Assembly: GCA_050084985.1 (NCBI GenBank)
Contig: JBITNC010000001.1
Span: forward strand, 53,692,001-53,756,000
Reading direction: 5' to 3'
Source of the DNA: Nageia nagi
Lineage: Eukaryota; Pinophyta
Length of the DNA stretch: 64,000 nucleotides
Shown here: positions 24,120-36,314 of the stretch, piece by piece
How positions within the stretch are numbered: position 1 is the stretch's first letter
How the letters are laid out: each line of letters opens with the position of its first letter
Position numbers and translations under genes: made by a program
Notes under the pieces: generated by a model
What the model saw: the letters and a program-made list of their open reading frames with translations, nothing else
The model's database searches: none
Told to the model about the DNA's origin: nothing

Positions 24120-25580
24120 CCCCCTTGAGGATAACTTCACCAACCTGATAGCATCCCTAAGCTTATAGAACTACACTTTTGAGATGGGTTTGGTGAATAA
24201 ATTATCAAAGTTTAAGGTGGATGGATAATATTCTAGGTGTATGATGCGATCAAGAACCTTCTCCTTGATAAAATGGGCATGGATTTCCACATGTTTAATT
24301 CTCTGATAGAACATAAGATTCTTAGCTAAATAAATAGATAGCTGATTATTTAAAGAAATCAAAGATAAGCCACCTTGATCATACCTAATTTCTTTTAGAA
24401 GATGCCTTAGCCAAATGGCTTCATGGGCTGCAATAGACATGGTATGGTATTCGACTTCTATGGTGGAAAGAGAAATAGTAGGCTACTTCTTGGAAGCCCA
24501 AGAGATAGCACCTGAACCAATGCTAAACATATATGTAGAGGTTGATTTTCTATCATATTTATCTCCCCCATAGTTAGAATTTGAGAATCCAAAGAGAACA
24601 AATGAGAGCAACTTAGAATACTTGAGAGAAAGATCCTTAGTTCCTGCAACATATCTCAAGATTTGCTTAACAACATTGAGGTGCTCAACATATGTTTTTG
24701 CATGAATCATGCCATTAGATTCACTACAAAGGTAATATCTGGCCTATATATAGTTAAATATAAAAGAATACCAATTAATTACGTGTAAGTTATAGCATCA
24801 GCTAATTGAGAGTTGGAGCTCAGAGAAATAATGATTCTAGGAGAGATTGGGATCACAACATATCTACACTTTTCTATTTCAAAATTTTGCAAGATGTTTG
24901 ATATATACTTAGACTAACTAAGGTAAGTACAATCCTTGTATTGATACACTTGCATTCCAAAATAGTAGTGCAAGAGACAAAGATCAATAATTTCAAATAT
25001 TACCTTAAGTTTGGATATGCACTCTTGAATGATTTCATCATTATTTATAATAATCAAAAGATCATCCATATAAAGGAGAATCAAAACCACATCTTTTCCT
25101 GAGTGAGCACATATAAATCAGAGTCTAAAAAGCACTTAGAGAACCAATATTTGCAAAATAACCTAAAATATTTTTGTACCAAGCTCTAGGTGCTTACTTA
25201 ATCCTATACAATAACTTTTTTAGCTTGCACACAAAGGACTCTTTGCCTTCCATAATAAACCTTTTTGATTGATTCATGAAGATTTTTACATCTAAGTCAC
25301 CATTGAGAAATGCACTCTTGATGTCAAGTTGAAAAAAATTCCATCCTTGAGCTATAGAAAGAGCAAGGATAATTCTCATAGTAGGCATCTTTACCATAGG
25401 AGCAAAGGTTTCCTCATAATCTACACTATATTTTTGAGCAAAACCTTTAGCTACTAACCTTACCTTGTATTTCTCAATATCCCCAACTGAATTGAACTTG
25501 ATCTCTTAGATCCACTTATTGCCAATAACATTCTTCTCATTGGGATAAGGAACCAAATTCCAAGTTTTATTTTTCATAAA
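24120..25580 (-). pseudogene. copia 2 reverse transcriptase and RNase H, decayed
   Basis: RT begins near 25580. A 67-codon frame (25397-25194) carries the typical copia block QGWNFFQLDIKSAFLNGDL. The catalytic YMDD is intact near 25070 (LYMDDLLII). A later block (24710-24483) has AGTKDLSLKYS and ISWASKK, and 24440-24171 is the RNase H C-terminus with IHLEYYPSTLNFDNLFTKP. Stops and shifts separate the blocks. This part is missing from copia 1. Confidence 0.82.
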
Positions 25581-25631
25581 TGCCTCATAGTCCAATTTCA
25601 TTGCTTCCATTCAACACTCATTCTTAGAAGC

Positions 25632-25977
25632 TTATTTGAAGGTTGAGGGCTCACACTTGTTGTCAATCTTGGTAAATAAGGATTTGTTCAAGGTCATGTT
25701 CCTAGTTAGCCTTTGAGTTGGATAGTTTTTTTCTTGAGGTGACTTACCTGCATCAATATCTAACCAATTAGGTGCAACTAAAGAGACCTCTGGATCATCA
25801 ACATCTTCATTAGAAATAAATTCTTTAGGAAGTTCATTAAACTTTACATCCTTTGAAATAAACACAACTTTGTAGGATGGAGAGTAGATCTTGTAGCCTT
25901 TATGCTGACTATCATATCCCACAAAGATGCATTTTTTAGCTCTTTTATCTAACTTCTTTATTTTCTTATAAATAATG
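25632..25977 (-). pseudogene. copia 2 integrase-RT linker
   Basis: A 96-codon frame with GYDSQHKGYKIYSPS at its start and KFNELPKEF in the middle, the usual conserved end of the copia integrase C-terminal region. The preceding codons (KKLDKRAKKCIFV, up to about 25965) occur again at about 30054-30110 beyond the inserted DNA. Confidence 0.8.
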
Positions 25978-26360
25978 AAGTGAAATTCAGCTATAACAAG
26001 AAAACAGAAATTGAAATCCAGTCACAGACATAACAGAAGAAATCCAACCAAAATACTCTTCTTATTCCTGAACCCACATACTCTCAAGAGAATAAATAGC
26101 CCTTTAATTACCACACAAAAAAAAACAAAAAACCCCAAATGAGTCGGATTGGCCCAAAATTTGCTATGCGCATTCCTTTACACAAATTAAGCAGTATCTA
26201 AAAATTCCACCCTTAACTAGTAGAAAACGAGAGTTATTAAAGCGCTAAATGCAAAAAAGCCTAAAATCAGAGTGTCTTAAAGAAGCCTATTTTTCAGGCC
26301 TTAGACGGATGAATCAGGCCTTAAAAATAATCATTTTTTGGGTATGGCAGTTCTAGCGAC
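25978..26360 (-). repeat. Truncated, indel-rich copy of the nested LTR-like sequence
   Basis: It matches 30118-30500 in order but differs by many single-base insertions and deletions, for example in AC and A runs. It stops abruptly at GGCAGTTCTAGCGAC, where the 3.7 kb block begins. The GC-rich end (about 120 bp) of the full copy is absent. Confidence 0.75.
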
Positions 26361-29300
26361 TTGCCACTTCAAGACTACTTTTGATGAAGTTTTTAAAAAG
26401 TTCTTTCATAAAATTCTGAAGATGCAATGAGAGAGTGTAAAATTTCAAATATGCTCTTGTTTTTACATTTGAATGGAGGGGTTCATAAACTTTGAAAAGT
26501 AGGGTTTGTAATGTTTAATATCTTTTTATTTTTTAAATTATGAAAATAAATATGTCACATTCTAATACAATCTCTACAACTTAAAAAAGTGATAGGTTTT
26601 AGGTCAAATTATGCTTGAGGACAACGAGTACTTTTCGAAATGACAAACAGGCCAATAAAAATTTAAAAAAATTACAAAAAATATCCTCCCTAATCTTTGT
26701 GCTTAGTAATTACCATCTAAATGATTTAGCAAAATATTAAAAATTTAGGTCCCCAATTATGCATGGGACATGTATGGTGGTATAGTCCTCAAACTAAATT
26801 TTTTTAAAGAGTGGGTTTGAACATGTCTTTCAAAAATTTATTTCATTAATATGGGTATGGAATAAATAACATATTTGAAAACTAGACTTTGAGTTTCTAT
26901 TTTTGTCAAATGACCTTTTCATGATTCTTATTCTAAGTGCTTCAATTTTTGAGATCAATTGTGATTGAAATGCGAAATCAAAGGAAATTAGTTCTACTTT
27001 TTGACAAAAGTGGACTCAACTTCTTACACTTACCTCCATCGTTAAAACTTAAAACACTAAACCTTAACTATTGTAATTTTTTTGAAAACACACATAAGTT
27101 TTTTTATATTAACATTAGAAAAAATCCAAACATATTTTAATAATGGATATAATGTTCATACATGGAATCATTATAACATTATCTTACATTTGTATAAATC
27201 TAATTCGTAAAAATTAAGGTTATCTCAAACTATGAATAATGTGTTACCTTGGCATCATTATCAACATAATTTTTTATTAGTTTGGTTCAAACAAGCACCA
27301 CTAAAACATGAAATACCTATTGATGCACAATTGATGCAGTATGATGCTATTTAAGTTAGAGACATTAAGTACATGATCCCAACGCTAAATGCCTATTGCA
27401 TTGTAGTGATACAAGGTCATTTTTGTAATTATACATTTTACATGATCATTTTATTAATAGGTAATTTTTTAGGGTCATTTTTGTAAATTTCCCAATAAAT
27501 AAATACACCATATCATAATTGTGTAGTCATTACAACATGATTTCATCCTAATTCATATCAACTTACGATGACATCATGGCATACAGAGTTTGCTTTCCTA
27601 CTTTACATATGAATAAAAATATTTAATGAAACCAATCTCTTAGTTTTCATTTTCTAAAGGCCAATTTCAATAAAATGAAAATATCCATAAGAAACCCAAA
27701 TAAATATCCATTTTGATATTTCATCACCACTTTTTCTCTATTGATGGTGATGGGTATTACTATGACTCCATATCTAGGAATTACCTCTATAGAAAGAGGA
27801 GGTTAATGGTGAATAATTCTCTCAATTATGTAGGAATGTTCAATCTTTGTATGCAAGAATTTGGGTAAGTGGAAGAATATGAGTCCATTTTTGGCCAAAA
27901 AATGAAGTATTTTCTCTAATTTTTAGGTTTGGTCACACTTGATCTCAAAATTTAAAGCACTTAGAGTCCAAGTCTTGAAAGGTAAACTAAGTAATAATGT
28001 AGTTCTTAAAGTCTAGTTTTTAAATATGTAATTTATTCTAATACATAGGTGATAGAAATTAATATTTTATAGGCATGTTTAAAAGCCATTGTTTAAAAAA
28101 TACAGTTTTAGGAGCATACCCCATTATGCTCGGTAAGCATAATTGGATCTAAATTAAAATATTTTTTTAAATCCTTTTGGGTAAAAATACTTAAGATACT
28201 AAATGTTGTGGAGGATATTGTTTTGCAATTTGTTGATGAATATGTTTTTTTATTAAGTTTTATTGGCCTTAATTATCATTTCGAAAAGTGCTCATGTCTA
28301 ACAAGCATAATCTGACCTAAACTTATAATTCTTTTTTTAATTTTAAAGAATTATATGTAGATTGTGCACATATATATTTGTTCATAATTCCAAAAAACTA
28401 AAAATTTATTAAACAAATACAAACCCAATGTTTAAGATATGCAATTTCAGGACCATACCCCATCATGTTCGACAAGCATAATTGGACCTAAATTAAAATA
28501 TTTTTATAAATACTTTTGGGTAAAGACACCTAAGATACTAAAGATTCTAGAGGATATTTGTTTTTTGTAATTTTTTTATGAATATTTTTTTTACTAATTT
28601 TTTATTGGCCCTAATTATCGTTTCAAAGAGTGCTCTTGTTCGATAAGCATAATTTGACCTAGATTATAATTTTTTATTTTTTTTTAACTTGTTAAGAATT
28701 ATATGCATATTATGCACATATTGTTTTTATAATTCCAAAAAAAAAGTTATTAAACAAATGCAAAAAACTAGTAGTTCTTGACACTTCCTTCAAAGTAGGA
28801 ATCATCTTCTTTCACTTACTCATTCACTCCATTTTTTTACAAGCCCCATATGCCCATGCCCATCTATACATCTCTGTCTCCATTGTCACAACTCTATAAT
28901 ATGCTTGCTAACATTTTTACAAAATTGAATACAACACTAATTACATATAATATATATATGAACTATAGTACTCCAATAGCTCCATCGCTTTCACCTCCCA
29001 TTCATACATTCTATTTTATCTAGTGAGTGTTCCTATAATATCATTTCCTTCTCCTATTTAGGGTTTAGGGTATGTTTAAGGTTTAGGGTATAAAGCATCT
29101 AGGGTTTAGGATAATATACAATTATGAAAGTAAAAAAAACTTGAAATCAAGTAGTAAAAATGGGTGCTCTCATAAAATACCCAATAATTGGTGTACTTAG
29201 AAGGAATTCAATATCTAAAATTATGAAGTGCTTCATTGAATTTTAAGTAAAAGGAAATTACTTACTGTATGGGGATGGCTTAACATCATGATCTTCATGG

Positions 29301-30049
29301 CTCTTTGAATTTAGGGTGTGATGATTACTTTCCTCTTCTTCATCATCTAGATAGATTAATTGCATGCCTACAACCCCTTGATGATATGATCTTCTTTGCA
29401 AAGTATGAAGAAATATTCTGCCAACCAAAATCACCCATAAACCTTTAGACTTAAACATCACTTTCAACATAATAAAAAGGTTAAACCTATGGATTTAATC
29501 ACCAAATATGTGAAGTTTTTGGACATGAATTTAAAAATGATAAATCAATTTATATTGAATGCTTTTCAACTATTTTTATAGATATTAGTTTTTTAAAATG
29601 GGATATTAGTATCATTGATTAATTTGATATCATTGATTAATTTGATATCATTGATTAGTTTGATTTGATTTTTTAAAATGAGATACCATTTTATAAAAAA
29701 TAGGATCCCAATTAGGTTAGGTTCCTAAACCATTACGAGATCTCGATTTAAGAATTGATAACCCAACACAAATTAGGATCCTAATTTGTATAAAATTTTG
29801 GATGGTGGATCCCAATTCAACTAGAGGGCATGGAACACATGTAAAGAATCAATGAGGAGATTGCAGAGAAATTCACAAAGTTGGTACAAACTGGTAGAAG
29901 GAAAAATTACCCAACTAATATGAGAAAATGCATGGGCTAAATTACCTAACAGATCAAGAGCATCTAGAGGTTCTTGTTATTATTTTCTTGTTTGAGTGGG
30001 AGAACTTATATATATTCATGTATTTGTAAATCCTTAAAAGATTGGGTAT
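26361..30049. repeat. 3.7 kb block, copy 2
   Basis: Same orientation and content as 16461-20172. From 26361 to about 27310 the two copies differ by frequent one-base indels. From about 27310 to 30049 only about ten differences were noticed by eye, again mostly one-base indels. It sits inside copia 2 pol, next to a duplicated pol fragment. No gene is supported. Confidence 0.85.
26480..28460. repeat. Long inverted repeat, second copy
   Basis: Arms at about 26480-27040 and 27873-28460 correspond to 16595-17153 and 17983-18565. The extra tandem unit (about 28465-28780) is also present. The left arm falls in the indel-rich part. Confidence 0.7.
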
Positions 30050-30053
30050 TTGT

Positions 30054-30117
30054 TATCCCACTAAAGATGCATTTTTTAGCTCTTTTATCTAACTTCTTTA
30101 TTTTCTTATAAATAATG
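30054..30117 (-). repeat. Duplicated fragment of copia 2 pol
   Basis: About 64 bp from TATCCCACTAAAGATGCAT to AAATAATG repeats 25914-25977 nearly exactly, apart from small changes at its left edge. The true pol frame therefore appears on both sides of the 3.7 kb block. Confidence 0.8.
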
Positions 30118-30596
30118 ATGTGAATTCAGCTATAACAAGAAAACAGAAATTGAAATCCAGTCACAGAACATACAGAAGAATCCAGACCAAAATACTCTTC
30201 TTATTCCTGAACCCACATACTCTCCAAGAGAATACAATGCCCTTAAATAGCCACACAAAAAAAACAAAAAACCAAAATGAGTCGGATTGCACCCAAAATT
30301 TGCATGCGCATTCCTCTTACACAAATTAAGCAGTATCTAAAATATCCACCCTTAACTAGAAGAAAAACGAGAGTTATTAAAGGCGCAACATGCAAAAAAG
30401 CCTAAAAATCAGGAGTGCTCTTAAAGAAGCCTATTTTTCAGGCCTTAGACGGATGAATCAGGCCTTAAAAATATCATTTTTTGGGTATGGCAGTTCTAGC
30501 GAACTCCATAACTAGAATTTCGTCATGAAGCCACAGTTTAAATTTCGAAGCAAACGACCTCCGGATCAAAGTTACGGCCCCGGCAACGCATGCATC
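30118..30596 (-). mobile_element. Solo-LTR-like insertion in copia 2 pol (479 bp)
   Basis: The insertion lies between two copies of AAATAATG (30110-30117 and 30597-30604), where copia 1 pol is uninterrupted (near 8310). On the minus strand it starts GATGCATGCGTTGCC, contains GTAACTTTGATCCGGAGGTC, a TATA-like CTATTTAAGGG and an R/U5-like tail, ending GCTGAATTCACAT. TG and CA lie one to two bases inside the ends. No terminal inverted repeat and no ORF. A solo LTR is the best reading, although the 8 bp repeat is longer than the usual 5 bp. Confidence 0.6.
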
Positions 30597-30599
30597 AAA

Positions 30600-31690
30600 T
30601 AATGTAAGAGAATGCTTCACAACCAAATATCCTAAGGTGTAAAACCTTACTATTTAAGGTGTAAATAGTAGTGCTCATAGCTTCACCTTACAAAAAACTA
30701 GGAAGATTACCCAACATGCATATAGCCATTTCTATAATTATTTTATTTTTCTTTTCAACAAAACCATTTTACTAAGGAGTGTATGGAATTGTAAACTACC
30801 TCTTGATTCCATACTTAGCACAATAGTAATTAAACTCATTATTATTATATTTTGACCCAATATCTGATCTCAACATCTTGATTTTAAGGTTAGTTTGATT
30901 TTCAACAAAGGTATTAAAAACTTAAAACTCTCATAGGGTTTGATCCTTATGCTCAAGTAGATACCCAAAGGTCATCTTACTAAAGTCATAATGAAGGTCA
31001 AGATGTAAGATTCTCCTCCAAGTGGCTTAGTCTGAAATAGACCCATCAAATCTAAATGCATAAGTTAAAGAGGTTGAGCTGCTCTAGTTGTCTTATCTTT
31101 TTTAAACTTTTATCTATGCATCTTGCCAAGAATGCACTTCTCACATAGACCAATTGAAGAAGAAATTGAAGAAAAATATTCTATAAGTTCTTGGTCTTTC
31201 ATGAATTGAATACTTTTGTGGTTAAGGTGTCCTAAATGTTGGTGCCAAAGATTGCCTCTAGAACACTTACTAGTAGCAAGACACATCTTTAATAAAACTT
31301 AATCCATAATGTAGAGGTTATTTTTCACTAATCCTTTAACCAAAGTGGCAAGTCCTTTCTTAATGCACCAAGATTGAGAGTTGAACTCAAACGAGTACCT
31401 TTTTCTAGCAACTTGGATCATAAAGAAGGTTCATCCTTAACTTAGGAACATAAAGAATATTTTAAGAACCTTTCTACGAATCAGCACACTTCCAATTTCT
31501 TGGACTTCAAGAGTAAAGTTATCACCTATTACAAACCGCATCCTTTTTATGCTTGTGAAAGTTCTCAACTTTCTTTTTTCAAATCATAGGTGATTAGTGC
31601 AACCCAAAATCAACAATCCATTCAGATGAAAAAGAATGAGACATGGAGTAGAGCACTGTAGCAAATTAGCATGAGTATTTTTCTTTCCTT
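30600..31690 (-). pseudogene. copia 2 protease and integrase, decayed
   Basis: On the minus strand: a protease-like region near 31650-31560; the pre-integrase block with LGHLNHKSI (about 31220) and CEKCILGK (about 31140); then integrase from about 31065 (MHLDLMGLF) to GYLVVKHSL (about 30620). Stops interrupt all frames. Order and content match copia 1. Confidence 0.75.
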
Positions 31691-31757
31691 TGTAGTTCTT
31701 TACATTTCCATTACCTTTATTCTTTTCTCTCTTTTATTTTTATAGCAATCAATTTCT

Positions 31758-32631
31758 TTATGACCTTGAATGCCATATATTTACAATTACCATCAAACTT
31801 TTCTTTAAGATAAGAAGTTTTTGCTTTACCTTTTCCATCTTTTTATTTGAAATGATTATTGTTACCATTGTTCCTGCTACTATGGTTGTTGTTTTTGTTA
31901 TTCCTACTACAGTTGTAGCCATTACCTTTTTTCTCAAACTTTTTGGAGAAAGAAGGATAAGATTTATTTTTATGGTTGAAAGTTTTTTTGAAAGGAGTTT
32001 TGGTTGCTCCAAGAGCAACATTATTATCCTTAGGAGAAGAAATCAACCTTTTATTATTAAGGGGTTTCTCATGCTTCAATAAGTACCTTGAAATGTTATC
32101 AAGGGAGAAGACTTCTTTTTCATCATCAAGCCTTATTTTCATAACCATTACAAAGTTTCTAAACTTTGAAGAGAGGCTTTGAAGAATGATGAAGACTATG
32201 AACTCATCATTGATCCAATTGCACCTACAAGCAACAAGTTGGGTCCTTAGGTCAATGATTTTATTCAAGTAGATAGCCACATTTTCATCTTCCCCTTGAT
32301 GAGATTGAAGCAACTTTTGGAAAATGGTAAACCTTCTTGAAAAGTTTGAACCAAGGTAGATTTTCTTAAGGTTATCCCATGCTTCCTTTATGAAGGTTGA
32401 AGAGGAAATCATCAAGAGTACATCATCTAAAATTGTACAGTAAATCATGGAGGTTACCAACTCATTCTTTGTGTTATATGCTTTAAGTACCTTCTCATCT
32501 GTAGGAGGTACAAGGTTCTCATTCATTGTTTGCCAAAGCTTTCTTACCTGCAACTTAGCTCTCATCCAAGGTTTCCAAATCCCATAGTTGGAACCATCAA
32601 GAATGTGTTTGGGTAAAAAGGATTCTCCCAT
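31758..32631 (-). CDS. copia 2 gag, largely open
   Basis: A 262-codon frame starts at the ATG complement at 32631 and stops at 31843; a second frame (32021-31758) continues the basic tail after a shift. It begins MGESFLPKHILDGSNYGIW, the standard copia Gag start, and has the RLDDEKEVFSLDNISRYLLK segment. The C-terminal part is lysine- and asparagine-rich (KNKSYPSFSKKF, then NNKNNNH). The zinc knuckle would follow in the shifted frame and was not found intact. Gag would form the virus-like particle of the element. Confidence 0.82.
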
Positions 32632-35549
32632 TTGCTACACAAGAATGTGAAATAATAAGCATGTGGTTTTAATAAAAACTTTAAATGTTAAGTTTTAACC
32701 AAGTAAATAATACACGTTACATTTAACACTAAATACATGCTTATTTTGAATCATAAGTGCAAATGTTAAATAATAACCCCATGTACCCAAATACATTTCT
32801 CATCTTAAGAATCGTAGATGTAGAGTCACATTGTTAAGGCTTATTTTCTTATCTAAAATTAGGCCTTCACCTGGATGCCCACATAAGAGGAGCCCAGGTC
32901 CTACCAATCCTCAACCACTTCCCCTTAGGTAGCAATATAATCTCACAAGGAGAAGTACTAGCTATTTTCCAAGGTTCAAAGTTTATTGGATCGACCAAAT
33001 TATTAATCTTGATTAGGTTTCAAGTTTTCCTCCTAGGTTATTAGGATAATCCCTGAATGGCCATACAGATATGTGGTATCACTACACACATATCTATCCA
33101 CCTATTAGAGTTAAATATAGACTAACAAAGGACTTAGGGGCAATTAATAAGTACAAACTTTTCACCACTTGGATCATCGAACTTAAAGGCTCCAGTTCGC
33201 CAATCCTCACCTCGTGGCTCTCCAAATAAGTCATGTTACAGAATATATGTGTAGATATGTTTATTTTAAGTGGTTACTCATATAAATGTTTGCATTTTTA
33301 TTTGCATAAGTAAATAAATCAAAGTACGAAACATGAAATAAAAAAGCATAAGTAAAACATCATCCATGCAAAGCTTTGAAACCTAAGTGTCCAATGGGTT
33401 TTGTTTACCAACACCTAAAGGACATCTTTACATCATTACTTATTTTGCACAAGTCCATTTCATACTTTGCATAAGGATAAATACTCAACATGCATTCTTA
33501 AGTCATAAGCATGCATCTTAAGAAAAATTTAAATCCTTGAGCATGCATTTTAAGTTTTAAGCACTAAGCAAAAAAATGCATCATTCACTTAGCTTTAAAA
33601 AAATTTAAGTAAGGATGCATCATTCCAATAAATTAAGTACTAAGCATGCATTGAACTTAAAAATTACTAAGCATAAGCATACATTTTTAAAGTAAAAAAA
33701 AAATTGTATGCAAATTAGATAAAAATTTAAGAAGGAAATTTATACAAATTCCACCCCCCCCTTTTTACTTAAAGGTTTATCCCTAAAATTTGTATGCTAA
33801 AAAAAATTAGTAGGCATAGAGAAATAAAATCCTCCTTCTTCAATTTTTTTATTTTTGAATAGCATACGTAGATTTACCTTAGCAAATTTTTGACTAAAAA
33901 TTATACTTTAAAATATCCTCCATGTGCCACATTTTCTAAAAATAGGAGAGCTTTTTAGGAGTAATGATGATAATTTACTCACATTAATGTAGTTTTGGTC
34001 ATCTATACACTCTAAAGCAAGTATACATTTGCAAAGGGAATTAATGATACTAGTTGCATTAAAAAAGGTGACTTGCAAACTTTTTCCAAAAAAAATTAAT
34101 GCATTTAGTACAAGCTCCATACTCTACCTATATGACAAATTTAATGCTTATTTTGTAGTATACTCCATGCATCACTCAGGAAAAAAATTAATGTCTCAAA
34201 AATGTAGCCACTAAGACATTAAAAGGCTCTTTTTTTAAAAAACAAAGGCAATGAAAAAAAGGTATGGTAGCCAAAAAAAATTAGTAGAGTGCACAGCCAC
34301 CTAGGTTTTGAGATTCAGTGGTACAAGGAGAGTAGAGGTGCGAAATGGAGGTGGTTACCAGATGGCAAAATAAGTCATGATGAGGGCATCCAACGAGGGT
34401 CGGCCATAGGGTTTCTTGCTATGTGGTAATATCTATGGAGATTGTTGGGCGAAAGGGTTTTGCATGATGAAGGAGGCAGGCCATCAAAGGAAGTCACACA
34501 TAGTGGGAGCCATGCTCCTATGCAAGGAGGGAGGAACGGTGGGGTTTGTGAGGAGAGGAGTTATGGAGGGGAAACACAGTTAGAGGTGATGATTGCTGGA
34601 GTGAGGGTGCCACCAATATCCTCATCCAGGCCTAAGGGGATCACTACCTAGGGCTCAACCTCGCAAAAGCTATCAACGCCCACATCGATAGCCACCGCCA
34701 TGGAGGAGAGATCCATGCTGAGAGAGAGGAATGGAGAGGTTGCAAAAAATGATGGACATCGCAGCAGCATTGAGAGGCAAAGGAGGGCCATGCAATCACA
34801 AGAGGAGAGAAGGCAATGGAGCAGAGGTCAAGGGTCATGGTAGCAAATTTTGAAGGTGCAGGAAGGAGGAGACCCATGAAACTACTAGCAGGGCACCGTG
34901 AGTGGGTAAGGAGAGGAGGAGCTAGACATGAGAGCACATCAAAGGCTACAGGCCTTTGCTTTGAAAAAAAAAACTTTGAATATTCAAACAAAATTTTCCT
35001 ATTTGATTTAAATAGATAACATTTATTTTGAGAAGAAATCATAAAGCTTCTCCTCCCCCCCTTTTTTTAATATATTTTCAAATGTATATAATTGCAAACA
35101 AAAAATATATATTAACTCTTTTTTTAAAAACAAATACTAACATTAACCATTTGAAATAATAACATAATAATTTTTTTTTGGTTCTAACATTTCTACACAA
35201 TCTTTGTGTAAAAAATAATGCATATTTAAAGAAAAAAATGCATTTCTTTGAAATATAACATATTATTGCTATCTCATAAATAATTTTTAAAAAAAAAATT
35301 TATAACTCCAACACAATAGTAAAAAATAATTATTAGCAATAACATGTAAGTATATTTTCTTAAAAAAATGGATTAGCTCATAATAATAAAAAAGCCAAAT
35401 ATTAGACACATAATGAGATAATCCAAAGGAAAAAATATATACCTTCTCTTGATTTTACCTCAACAAGACCTCAAAAAAAATTGGAAGAAAAAGACCTCCA
35501 AGTTGAAGGAAGAAGATCTCCAAAATGTTGAAGAGGAACCTTCAAACAA
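32632..35549 (-). other. Long untranslated leader of copia 2
   Basis: About 2.9 kb between primer site and gag. 32850-33080 matches copia 1 5880-6130. A GC-richer island (34300-35000), pyrimidine-rich on the element sense strand, includes a 132-codon minus frame (35042-34644) with no recognised domain. The island sits at the same distance from the LTR as the C/T-rich island of copia 1 but has a different sequence. Confidence 0.6.
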
Positions 35550-35561
35550 GCTCTGAGACCA
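35550..35561 (-). other. Primer binding site of copia 2
   Basis: On the minus strand TGGTCTCAGAGC, one base from TGGTATCAGAGC, two bases after the 5' LTR end. Confidence 0.78.
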
Positions 35562-35563
35562 AA

Positions 35564-36066
35564 TGAAGGAATTACACTATAAAGAATACAATCCTAAATA
35601 CCCAAGATTATATGAAAGCTCACACATTTAACACTATTCTAACGAATAAGTAATCTCACAAAGTAACTCAAGATGTAAAGTGGTTCCTCCAACTAAGAGT
35701 ACATCCACTAACTAGATCTTTACTTCAATCACAAATACAACTCTCTTACAATCCTCCTAATCTTAACTCCTACACTTTTATCCTATAGTATAATTTTACT
35801 CCACAATTGGTGTGTGATCACAAAGAGAGAGCCTTCTATTTATAGGCCAAAATCCCTCTTTGGATCACCCTTTTATCCAATGTACAAAAGCATGACATGC
35901 ACATCTTTTTACCCAAGGGGCATGCTCATGACATGGAGTGTAGGACAAGTTACATTATCATATTCACTTAAATACTTAAGGTATCAAATGATACCCTTAA
36001 GTATTAGTGAACTTACATAGAAGATTTAATACTAACCTTTACAATAATGCATTATACATTCCAACA
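35564..36066 (-). repeat. 5' LTR of copia 2 (503 bp)
   Basis: On the minus strand it starts TGTTGGAATGTATAATGC and ends TGTAATTCCTTCA, with a TATA box complement near 35838. Same family as the other three copia LTRs in the window. Confidence 0.88.
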
Positions 36067-36210
36067 ATTTATTTAATTAAGATTCTTATATTTGAACAAA
36101 ATTATAGTTAAGAATTAGTACTAGTTCATCCTACTAAGTAGTTTGTTGATTTTATCTTCACGGTTTCCTACATCTCCACTCTCAATGTAATGGTTATGCC
36201 TGTTTGAAAT

Positions 36211-36297
36211 GAGGGCCAAGGGAAAGGGTAAGGGGAAGGGGAAGTGGAAGTGGTGGGGGGAAGGGGTGGGGTGGAAGGTGAAGGGGAAAGGGAAGGT
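36211..36297 (+). repeat. Purine-only low-complexity tract
   Basis: About 87 bp of almost pure G/A (GGGAAAGGG and GGAAGTGG variants). It could form triplex or G-rich structures; no function is shown. Confidence 0.85.
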
Positions 36298-36314
36298 ATG
36301 ATATTTATGTTTTA

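Larger units (their letters stand above)
22899..36066 (-). mobile_element. Ty1/copia element 2, both LTRs, with nested sequence in pol
   Basis: Same family as copia 1 but on the minus strand. It has a 5' LTR (36066-35564), primer site, long leader, gag, integrase, RT, RNase H, polypurine tract and 3' LTR. About 4.6 kb of foreign or duplicated sequence (about 25978-30596) splits pol between integrase and linker; without it the element is about 8.5 kb. ATTTA occurs next to both ends (22893-22897 and 36067-36071), a candidate target duplication with one extra base on one side. Gag is the best preserved part, with 262 open codons. Confidence 0.9.

Noticed and set aside
34442-34651. Glycine-rich plus-strand frame in the copia 2 leader
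   Set aside because: Short, antisense to the element, and a product of the GC-richer island.
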